Below, piece by piece: positions 1 through 6,561 of a stretch of DNA of 35,121 bases. The stretch covers positions 1 through 35,121 of the forward strand of contig JASKKI010000021.1 of assembly GCA_030154225.1 (NCBI GenBank). Direction: 5' to 3'. The notes beneath the pieces were generated by a model. It did no database searches and was not told the DNA's origin. It saw nothing but the letters and a program-made list of their open reading frames with translations. The position numbers and the translations under genes were made by a program. This DNA comes from Clostridia bacterium (GTDB lineage: Bacteria > Bacillota > Peptococcia > Peptococcales > BICA1-8). Each line of letters begins with the position of its first letter. Positions within the stretch are counted from its first letter, which is position 1.

Positions 1-23
1 AAGAATACGAGGGAGGTAAAGAC

Positions 24-752
24 ATGAGAATTGATCAAGAAAAATGTATCGGGTGTGGTATATGTGTTCCATATTGCCCAGCTAATGCTATAACCGTTAA
101 AGATAAGAAGGCGCAAATTGATGAAGATGCTTGTTTTGAATGCGGAAACTGTAGTCGTATACGGGTAGTAAGATGCCCAACTAAAGCATTTTATGAACAG
201 CCGGGTTTATATGAGGGAACCAGAGCAGCCAGAAAATTTTTTAGTGACCCTATGACCACCCATTCTGTTACCAAAATACCGGGCAGAGGTACGGAAGAAG
301 TAAAAACTAATGATGTTACAGGTAGAGTTGTTCGAGGGGAAATAGGTATTGCTATTGAAATGGGACGTCCTTGCCTGGGAACAAGTATGGAACAAGTTGA
401 AAAGGTAACAACTGCTTTAGGTGAATTGGGTATAGAATTTGAGGAAATGAACCCTTTGACACACTTAATGGCGGATAGAAATAAAGGAACTATTAAGCCT
501 GAATATAAAAATGAAAAAATGGTTTCCTGTATTATTGAATTTACTGCACCCGCTTCTATGCTAGTTCCCGTAATGAAAGTTTTGAAAACCGTTGCAGGTC
601 AACTGGAAACTGTTTTCTCTCTAGATTTAATCTACCGTTTTGAAGAAGATGGTTCATTGCCAATAGTTCCTGTATTGGAAGAAATGGGAATAAGGGTACG
701 TAAAAATTCCAAGGTCAACTTAGGTATGGGAAGACCTTTAGTAACTAGATAA
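24..752 (+). CDS. 2x[4Fe-4S] ferredoxin-domain protein of unknown function
   Basis: A 242-residue protein with an N-terminal ferredoxin-like domain and a C-terminal domain I do not recognise. The first cluster motif is standard: Cys8, 11, 14 and 18 (CX2CX2CX3CP). The second is Cys37, 40, 43 and 51, with seven rather than three residues before the last Cys-Pro. Residues about 75-100 form a linker containing GRGTEE. The remainder (about 110-242) is a mixed alpha/beta domain without transmembrane segments, so the protein is probably cytoplasmic. The start has a good GGAGG site. It lies 11 bases before the next gene, with which it shares the RGTEE motif, so the two probably form one complex or pathway. 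An electron-transfer or redox-enzyme subunit role is inference. Genes upstream of the window may be needed to interpret it. Confidence 0.85.
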   Translation: MRIDQEKCIGCGICVPYCPANAITVKDKKAQIDEDACFECGNCSRIRVVRCPTKAFYEQPGLYEGTRAARKFFSDPMTTHSVTKIPGRGTEEVKTNDVTGRVVRGEIGIAIEMGRPCLGTSMEQVEKVTTALGELGIEFEEMNPLTHLMADRNKGTIKPEYKNEKMVSCIIEFTAPASMLVPVMKVLKTVAGQLETVFSLDLIYRFEEDGSLPIVPVLEEMGIRVRKNSKVNLGMGRPLVTR

Positions 753-763
753 GGAGGATTTAA

Positions 764-1408
764 ATGACACATTCACTACACCGCCGAGGAACTGAGGAAA
801 GTTTGAAGGACGATTTTGTTTTACTGGTAACTTCTGCTTATGGCTTTAACCATGTTGGTTCAAAAGATAAAATGAGAAAAATACTTGATGAAGTCTTTGA
901 GTTGGAACCCTGCAATATAGGTTCCTATGATACCGGGACAATTCTTTCCGGCGTTGATATTCAAGAAATTCGTGATGCTTTAAATGATGTACCAAGGGTA
1001 AGATGCTGTTTCTCTTCCAAAGAAAAAATGAAAAAAGTATTACAAAGGATTAAGGAATTAGATCTAGGATTATCAGTTACAGTAAGTGGTTTAACTGATG
1101 AAGTCTTAGATATGGCTAGAGAATTAGACATAAAACCCCATTGTGTAAACCTGTCACTGGAAATTTGGGGTAATGTAGAAAAACTACCTTCAGAAGAAGT
1201 ATTGGAATTAGTAACTATGTGTGGACATGGTTTAATTTCCTCTGGGTTAGTAGAAGATTGTATAGAAAAAGTGAAAAAAGGTCACATGACTCCGAGAGAT
1301 GCTGCTGTGAAGATATCCCATCCATGTGTATGTGGTATTTATAACCCAGATAGAGCAGAAAAATTATTAGAAAAATATGTGCCCCAAAAAGAACAAGAGA
1401 TGGCCTAA
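764..1408 (+). CDS. conserved hypothetical protein, partner of the upstream ferredoxin-domain protein
   Basis: A 214-residue soluble protein that I do not recognise. Its N-terminus (MTHSLHRRGTEE) resembles the linker of the preceding gene (MTTHSVTKIPGRGTEE). The C-terminal third contains several cysteines and histidines, including CGHG and the late HPCVCG motif near residues 186-191, which could bind a metal or Fe-S cluster; this is inference. There is no signal peptide or membrane segment. It starts at an ATG behind an AAGGAGG site, 11 bases after the upstream gene, so the two are certainly co-transcribed. The tripartite transporter genes follow after about 90 bases with no clear terminator, so they may share the transcript. 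No function is assigned. Confidence 0.8.
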   Translation: MTHSLHRRGTEESLKDDFVLLVTSAYGFNHVGSKDKMRKILDEVFELEPCNIGSYDTGTILSGVDIQEIRDALNDVPRVRCCFSSKEKMKKVLQRIKELDLGLSVTVSGLTDEVLDMARELDIKPHCVNLSLEIWGNVEKLPSEEVLELVTMCGHGLISSGLVEDCIEKVKKGHMTPRDAAVKISHPCVCGIYNPDRAEKLLEKYVPQKEQEMA

Positions 1409-1497
1409 TTTTAAGTAGAGAGAAGGTGGAAAGAAGTAAATTCTTATTAACATGTTTTTATTTTCCATGTTTTTAAAAAATTTTTGGAGGTGGTTGT

Positions 1498-2520
1498 GTG
1501 AAAATTAAAAAAATACTGACACTAATTTTAGCCTTAATGCTGGTGGTTAGTTTAGTGGTTGGATGTTCTTCTACTCCTAAAGATGTAGGCAAAAAAGAGG
1601 AACCGAAGAAAGAGGAGAAACCTGCATATCCTGAAAGAGCTATTGAATTTGTTGTTCCCTTTAGTGCCGGTGGTGGTAGTGATATCTTAGCTAGGACTAT
1701 TACCAAAATCATTACTGACAAAGGTTGGGTAAGTCAACCCATTAATGTTGTTAATAAACCAGGAGGTAGTGGCTCCATCGGATATGCTTATGTGGCAGAA
1801 AAGAAAGGTAACCCCTATTATATCGCTACAGTTAGTTCCAGTTTTTATACTGCACCCCTATTAGGAAATTCTCCTGTATCCTATAAAGACTTCCAACCTG
1901 TTGCTGGTTTGGCAATGGATACCCTGGCTTTATTTGTTAGAGAGGATTCTGAGTTCACCAGCATTAAACAGGTAATTGAAAAGGCGAAGGCAGAACCAAA
2001 AGGTATTGCAATTGGGGGAACCAGCGGAACCTCTGATGATGCTGTTATGTATCGTGTCCTGCAGGATAAAGCAGGTATTGAGCTTAAGTATGTTCCCTTT
2101 GAAAGCGGCGGTCAGGTGATGACAGCTTTATTGGGAGGGCATGTTGATTTAGTATGGGCAAACCCAGGTGAAGCTTTAAACCAAGTAGAAGCTGGTAAAG
2201 CTAGAGCTATAGTTGTAGCTAGTTCAGAAAGAATACCTGGCTTTGAAAATGTACCCACATTAATTGAAGAAGGAATCAATGCCAAACTTGCCCAGTTCAG
2301 GGGAGTTGTAATGCCTAAAGATGCTCCACCTGAAGCTGTTAAATACATGGAAGATGTATTGAAAAAGCTTTCGGAAAGTAAAGAATGGCAAGAAATGTAT
2401 ATTGAAAAGAACTCCATTACTCCACGTTTCTTAGGTCATGAGGAGTTTGCCAAGGCTATTGTGGAACTGAGTGACATGTATGCAGAAATCTTTGAAAAAA
2501 TTGGAGCTACCAAAAAATAA
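1498..2520 (+). CDS. tctC: tripartite tricarboxylate transporter, solute-binding lipoprotein (TctC family)
   Basis: A 340-residue extracytoplasmic binding protein. It has a lipoprotein signal: positive N-terminus, hydrophobic stretch and lipobox ending in Cys23 (VVGC), followed by a Lys/Glu-rich tether. The mature part begins YPERAIEFVVPFSAGGGSD, the conserved TctC ligand-loop region, and continues through the TctC/BugD fold (TSGTSDD, VDLVWANPGEA). It starts with GTG behind GGAGGTGG. The tctB and tctA genes follow, so the full secondary transporter is present. TctC-family ligands include citrate and other di- and tricarboxylates, and the substrate here cannot be read from sequence. The downstream GntR regulator and aldolase suggest a carboxylate that is catabolised to a 2-oxo acid. 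A hairpin directly after the stop probably raises its level relative to tctBA. Confidence 0.93.
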   Translation: MKIKKILTLILALMLVVSLVVGCSSTPKDVGKKEEPKKEEKPAYPERAIEFVVPFSAGGGSDILARTITKIITDKGWVSQPINVVNKPGGSGSIGYAYVAEKKGNPYYIATVSSSFYTAPLLGNSPVSYKDFQPVAGLAMDTLALFVREDSEFTSIKQVIEKAKAEPKGIAIGGTSGTSDDAVMYRVLQDKAGIELKYVPFESGGQVMTALLGGHVDLVWANPGEALNQVEAGKARAIVVASSERIPGFENVPTLIEEGINAKLAQFRGVVMPKDAPPEAVKYMEDVLKKLSESKEWQEMYIEKNSITPRFLGHEEFAKAIVELSDMYAEIFEKIGATKK

Positions 2521-2522
2521 AT

Positions 2523-2550
2523 AAAAAGGGAGAGCTTACTCTCCCTTTTT
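2523..2550 (+). terminator. intra-operon hairpin (attenuating terminator) between tctC and tctB
   Basis: A perfect 12-bp stem, with arms 2523-2534 and 2539-2550 and a CTTA loop. The GC core is GGGAGAG/CTCTCCC and the right arm ends in five T. It begins three bases after the tctC stop and ends just before the tctB ribosome binding site. A partial terminator or 3' mRNA-stabilising hairpin would give more binding protein than membrane protein. Confidence 0.85.
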
Positions 2551-2565
2551 CTAAAGAAGGGGTGG

Positions 2566-3030
2566 GTGGAAATGAAAAAAGCTGATCAAATTACGGGAGT
2601 CTTATTATTAGCCCTTTCTATTTATATTATTCTCACTGGATTATCTCTGGAACTTTGGTGGGGGGATGAAGGTCCGGGTCCGGGTTTTGTGCCGTTTTGG
2701 ATAGGGCTTCTATTGTCCATTTCATCAATTTTATTGATTATAAGTACTTTCAATAAAAAGTATAAAGTGGAAAGTGGTACTTTTTCCAAGGAAGGTCTGA
2801 AACTACTATTTACATTAACCATCAGTGCTGTGGCAGCTGGGCTTATGGCACATGTAGTAGGTATGGTTATTTCTATGGGTTTGCTGGCAGGTTTTTTAGC
2901 AACCTTCTTTGCAGAGGAACGGAAAATTTTTACTACTATCGGAATACTTGTTATTCTTCCTATTATCTTATATTTAATCTTCCAGGTAGCTTTAGATGTT
3001 CCATTTCCTAAAGGCATCTTGGGTTTATAG
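2566..3030 (+). CDS. tctB: tripartite tricarboxylate transporter, small membrane subunit (TctB family)
   Basis: A 154-residue integral membrane protein with four hydrophobic segments: about 10-30, 42-63, 78-105 and 112-145. That is the usual size and topology of TctB. The conserved GPGPGFVPFWIGLLL region after the first segment matches the family. It sits between tctC and tctA in the standard order, 16 bases before tctA. Translation could begin at GTG 2566 or ATG 2572; the run AAGAAGGGGTGGG lies close upstream of both and the ATG has the better spacing. TctB assists the large TctA channel subunit in cation-driven uptake of the ligand delivered by TctC. Confidence 0.9.
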   Translation: MEMKKADQITGVLLLALSIYIILTGLSLELWWGDEGPGPGFVPFWIGLLLSISSILLIISTFNKKYKVESGTFSKEGLKLLFTLTISAVAAGLMAHVVGMVISMGLLAGFLATFFAEERKIFTTIGILVILPIILYLIFQVALDVPFPKGILGL

Positions 3031-3046
3031 AAAGGTAGGGATATAA

Positions 3047-4561
3047 ATGTTAGAAACATTTTCTAGTCTACTCTATGGATTTACAGTGGCCATAACTCCA
3101 ATCAATATCCTCTACTGTTTAATAGGAGTAGTTACAGGAACAATTATCGGGGCACTACCTGGTTTAGGACCGTCTGCTGGATTAGCAGTATTATTACCAA
3201 TTACTTTCGGTGCGGACCCTGTTTCAGGTATTATAATGTTGGCTGGAATCTATTACGGCGCCATGTATGGTGGCTCCATAACCTCAATTTTAATAAATAC
3301 TCCCGGGGACTCTGCGGCAGTAATGACTACACTAGATGGTTATCCTTTGGCCCAGCGGGGGAAAGCGGGTCCTGCTATGGGTATGGCTGCATTTAGTTCC
3401 TTCATCGGTGGAACATTTGGGGTTATTGTCTTTACTTTTTTAGCTCCGGCATTAGCAAAGGCAGCTTTAAGCTTCGGGCCACCGGAATATTTTGCTCTAA
3501 TGGTTCTAGGCTTAACTACCCTTTCCGGAATGACAGGTGAATCTCCTGTAAAAGGATTTATTAGTGCTCTGGTTGGACTGTTTTTGGGTATAGTCGGTTT
3601 GGACCTGGTAACGGGTAAGCCACGCTTTACATTTGGAATGATGGAATTATTTAGCGGGATAGATTTTATACCTGTTGCTATGGGTGTATTTGGTATTGCC
3701 GAAATAATTGTAGCTGCAGAAGAAAAGGTAAATATAGAAGGTCTAAAAAATGCAGACTTACGTTGGCATAAACTATTTCCATCTGCGATGGATTGGGCAA
3801 GGTCTAAATGGGTTATTGCCAGAGGTTCGGTAATTGGCTTCATTATTGGTATGTTACCTGGTGCAGGTGCTACAATTGCTTCCTTTATCTCATATGGTAT
3901 GGCAAAAAAAGTTTCTAAACACCCCGAACAATTTGGTACAGGGGCTATAGAAGGGGTAGCAGCACCTGAATCCGCAAATAACGCTGCTTCAACTGGCGCC
4001 TTTGTTCCACTTTTGACACTGGGGGTACCAGGTTCGGCAAGTACAGCTATACTTATGGGTGCACTAATGATGTTCGGGTTAAGACCTGGACCTATGCTTT
4101 TTGAAAGGAATCCTGAATTTGTTTGGGGTTTAATTGCCAGCATGTATGTAGGTAACATAATGCTAATATTAATGGTGCTTTTATTTGTCCCAGTTTTTGT
4201 CCGTGTATTACAGGTACCAAAGCCATCATTAAACGCAGTGGTTATAGCTTTTATATTAGTCGGGGCATACAGTTTAAATAACAGTATGTTTGATGTCTGG
4301 TTAACTATCGGATTTGGTTTATTGGGTTACTTTATGAAGAAGATGAGGTACCCTGGGGCCCCCATGGTACTAGCTTTAGTATTAGGTCAGCTATTAGAAA
4401 CATCAATGAGACAATCATTAATTTTATCTGAGGGTAGTTTTAGCATTTTCTTTGCCAGACCTATTTCAGCCGTTCTAATGGTTATTGCTTTGAGTGCTAT
4501 CTTTTTACCATTAATTAAAAGCATGCTAAAAAGGGTTAAGGTAAAGAATGTTTCTGCATAA
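3047..4561 (+). CDS. tctA: tripartite tricarboxylate transporter, large permease subunit (TctA family)
   Basis: A 504-residue polytopic membrane protein of normal TctA length with about 11-12 hydrophobic segments. Both family signatures are present: the glycine-rich GALPGLGPSAGLAVLLP near residues 35-52, and its internal-repeat counterpart GMLPGAGATIASFISYGMAK near 268-287. Also visible are YYGAMYGGSITSIL and the ESANNAA and LTLGVPGSAS stretches. It is the transport channel and completes the tctCBA set. The start is ATG behind AAAGGTAGGG. The next gene, a GntR regulator, begins 64 bases later. Confidence 0.95.
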   Translation: MLETFSSLLYGFTVAITPINILYCLIGVVTGTIIGALPGLGPSAGLAVLLPITFGADPVSGIIMLAGIYYGAMYGGSITSILINTPGDSAAVMTTLDGYPLAQRGKAGPAMGMAAFSSFIGGTFGVIVFTFLAPALAKAALSFGPPEYFALMVLGLTTLSGMTGESPVKGFISALVGLFLGIVGLDLVTGKPRFTFGMMELFSGIDFIPVAMGVFGIAEIIVAAEEKVNIEGLKNADLRWHKLFPSAMDWARSKWVIARGSVIGFIIGMLPGAGATIASFISYGMAKKVSKHPEQFGTGAIEGVAAPESANNAASTGAFVPLLTLGVPGSASTAILMGALMMFGLRPGPMLFERNPEFVWGLIASMYVGNIMLILMVLLFVPVFVRVLQVPKPSLNAVVIAFILVGAYSLNNSMFDVWLTIGFGLLGYFMKKMRYPGAPMVLALVLGQLLETSMRQSLILSEGSFSIFFARPISAVLMVIALSAIFLPLIKSMLKRVKVKNVSA

Positions 4562-4625
4562 ATTGTAATCTAGTTTAGAAAAAACTTTTATGGTAAGATG
4601 TCTATAAAAAGCCGGAGGATAATAA

Positions 4626-5339
4626 ATGTTTAAACCTGTCATACAAACACATGTAAGCCTATCAGATAAAATAGTCGAGCAGATTAAAGAAATGATAATA
4701 TCTGGTAAACTAAAACCAGGAGATAAATTACCTTCTGAAAATGAACTGTGTAACATGTTTAATGTCAGCCGTACTTCTATAAGAGAGGCTATAAAAATAC
4801 TTTCGGGCCTGGGATTTCTAAAAATTAAGAGAGGATTGGGCATTTTTGTAGAAGAGTTGGATGCGGGCTATTTAATTAATCAATTATCTCCTATTTTAGT
4901 TCAACGGGAAGATGATTTATTAGATATAGTTAGAGTAAGAAAACTATTGGAAACCCATGCTGCGGCTTGGGCTGCAGAAAATGCTACTCCGAAAGATATT
5001 AAGGCAATGGAAGATGCTGTTAAGTATTCCACTGAATTAGTAGAAAGCGGAATAGCTAACAAAGATAATTTGTCGGAAGCAAATTTAAATTTTCATATGA
5101 TCTTAGCTAAAAGTACAGGTTCAAAAGTTCTGTTTAGAATTATGCAATCTTTATGGGACATTCTTTCAGAAGCTAGGCAGATAACTATACAATTACCTGG
5201 CCGTGTACATGACTCAGTTGCGGGCCATAAGGAGATTTTACAAGCTATTAAAAATAAAGACCCGGAAGCAGCTCAAAAAGCAATGCTAAAACATCTTGAT
5301 GCTATTGAAATAGTAGTTTCTAATTACCCGGAAAACTAA
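4626..5339 (+). CDS. GntR-family transcriptional regulator, FadR/FCD subfamily
   Basis: A 237-residue DNA-binding protein. The N-terminal winged helix (about residues 10-75) carries the GntR signature: IISGKLKPGDKLPSENEL, then FNVSRTSIREAIKIL. The C-terminal all-helical part (about 85-230) is an FCD effector domain; the pattern D-RKLLE, NLNFHMILA and a late H (HDSVAGHKEIL) gives the usual Asp/His metal-binding residues. Such regulators typically sense carboxylates or sugar acids and control adjacent catabolic operons. Lying between tctA and the aldolase, it probably represses the transporter and/or aldolase unless substrate is present; this is inference from position. The RBS GGAGG precedes the ATG. 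Confidence 0.92.
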   Translation: MFKPVIQTHVSLSDKIVEQIKEMIISGKLKPGDKLPSENELCNMFNVSRTSIREAIKILSGLGFLKIKRGLGIFVEELDAGYLINQLSPILVQREDDLLDIVRVRKLLETHAAAWAAENATPKDIKAMEDAVKYSTELVESGIANKDNLSEANLNFHMILAKSTGSKVLFRIMQSLWDILSEARQITIQLPGRVHDSVAGHKEILQAIKNKDPEAAQKAMLKHLDAIEIVVSNYPEN

Positions 5340-5428
5340 AAGGAAAGCAGGACTTTTTCTGAAATGAATTAAAAGTGATATTAAGAGATTAGTGACCCGA
5401 TACGGAAATATTAGGAGGTTTTTATAAA

Positions 5429-6313
5429 ATGGAAATAAATGGTGTGTATCCACCCATTACTACACCTTTTGATGAGCAAGAAAATATTAATTTTTCTGCT
5501 TTAGAAAAAAATATTGCCAAATGGAATGAAACAGGCTTAGCTGGATATGTTGTTTTTGGTTCCAATGGAGAATATGCTTTCTTATCAGAACAGGAAAAAT
5601 TAGATATTGTGAAAGCCTGTGTAGCTAATGCTGCTAAGGATAAAAAAGTAATTGTAGGTTCAGGTTGTGAATCCACCAGGGATACCATTGATTTAACTAA
5701 TAAATGTGCTAAATTAGGAGCAGATGCAGCTTTATTGATTACACCTAACTATTATAAAGGTAGTATGAATAAAAAAGCCTTGAAAGAACACTTTATTAGA
5801 GTCGCCGATGCTGCCGAATTGCCTATTTTATTATATAATGTTCCTAAATTTACAAATATTAATATGGATTCAGGCCTGGTTGAGGAATTGGCCCGGCATC
5901 CCAATATTGTGGGGATAAAAGACAGTTCTGCCAATATAACTCAGCTAGCTCAAATAATTTCCCAGGCACCGGCAGATTTTAATGTTTTAGTAGGGACCGC
6001 TGGAGTTTTATACCCCGGTTTAGCTTTTGGAGCAAAAGGCGGTATCATGGCTTTAGCTACCTGCTGCCCTAAGGAATGTTTAGAGATATATACTCTTTTT
6101 AATGAAGGTAAATATGAAGAAGCCAAAAAACTACAAATGCGGATGATACCTGTAAACAATGCTGTTACCGCTACTTATGGTATAGCTGGGCTCAAGTTTG
6201 TTATGGATACGTTAGGACTCATAGGAGGCCCAACTAGAAGGCCTTTGCTACCTTTGAGTGAAGAGGAAAAGGCTAAGCTTAAAGAAATTCTTGTAAAAGC
6301 GAATTTACTGTAG
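5429..6313 (+). CDS. DapA/HOGA-family class I aldolase, probable 4-hydroxy-2-oxoglutarate aldolase
   Basis: A 294-residue (beta/alpha)8 lyase of the DHDPS/NAL superfamily. Schiff-base Lys164 lies in GIKDSS, Tyr136 in YNVP, and the oxo-acid-binding loop is GSNGE at 44-48. Several stretches resemble animal 4-hydroxy-2-oxoglutarate aldolase (HOGA1) more than bacterial DapA: GSNGEYAFL, VGSGCEST, GADAALLITPNYYKG and RHPNIVGIKDS. The C-terminal GGPTRRPLLPLS also matches. HOGA cleaves 4-hydroxy-2-oxoglutarate to pyruvate and glyoxylate. The assignment rests on remembered family sequences. A related 2-keto-3-deoxy-acid aldolase or a true DapA cannot be excluded, but no lysine-pathway gene is nearby. 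It lies 90 bases after the GntR gene, has an AGGAGG site, and ends in a strong terminator. Confidence 0.85.
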   Translation: MEINGVYPPITTPFDEQENINFSALEKNIAKWNETGLAGYVVFGSNGEYAFLSEQEKLDIVKACVANAAKDKKVIVGSGCESTRDTIDLTNKCAKLGADAALLITPNYYKGSMNKKALKEHFIRVADAAELPILLYNVPKFTNINMDSGLVEELARHPNIVGIKDSSANITQLAQIISQAPADFNVLVGTAGVLYPGLAFGAKGGIMALATCCPKECLEIYTLFNEGKYEEAKKLQMRMIPVNNAVTATYGIAGLKFVMDTLGLIGGPTRRPLLPLSEEEKAKLKEILVKANLL

Positions 6314-6321
6314 AAACGACG

Positions 6322-6353
6322 AAAAGCTTTGGTTTTTTAACCGAAGCTTTTTT
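6322..6353 (+). terminator. terminator after the aldolase gene
   Basis: Arms 6322-6334 and 6339-6351 form a 13-bp stem with one G-T wobble, a TTTT loop and a T-rich tail. It starts nine bases after the stop and closes the transporter/aldolase region. Confidence 0.88.
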
Positions 6354-6477
6354 AACATTATTTTATTTGCATTCTCAGGAAATTTATTCCTATCTAGTTC
6401 TTTTTTTATATTAATTACTGAGCGTTACATTCTTAACCAATTAGATACGTTTTTATTTATAATTAAGAAAATTCTTA

Positions 6478-6506
6478 TTTACAAAGCATTAAAATAATAT
6501 TAGAAT
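6478..6506 (+). promoter_or_regulatory. probable sigma-A promoter of the metal-ATPase gene
   Basis: TTTACA (6478-6483), a 17-base spacer and TAGAAT (6501-6506). Transcription would start around 6513, at the left edge of the inverted repeat described next. No protein gene lies in 6354-6561. Confidence 0.6.
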
Positions 6507-6513
6507 TATAACT

Positions 6514-6541
6514 GAATACATGAATTATTGTTCATACATTC
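6514..6541 (+). promoter_or_regulatory. candidate CadC/ArsR-family operator upstream of the metal ATPase
   Basis: An inverted repeat with 11-base arms (6514-6524 and 6531-6541, nine of 11 pairs matching) around a six-base centre. The core is TGAA-N6-TTCA (6521-6534), the typical half-site spacing of SmtB/CadC operators. It lies directly downstream of the predicted -10. The same core recurs at the cadC promoter. Confidence 0.65.
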
Positions 6542-6561
6542 TTTTGAAAAGGTGATAAGAT

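Noticed and set aside
3340-4158. Long open frame on the minus strand opposite tctA (272 codons)
   Set aside because: It lies wholly within tctA, whose family motifs are unambiguous. The antisense translation has no recognisable domain, so it is a frame shadow.
5429-6313. Calling the aldolase dapA (lysine biosynthesis)
   Set aside because: The active-site and C-terminal stretches resemble HOGA more, and the neighbours are a carboxylate transporter and GntR regulator rather than lysine genes.
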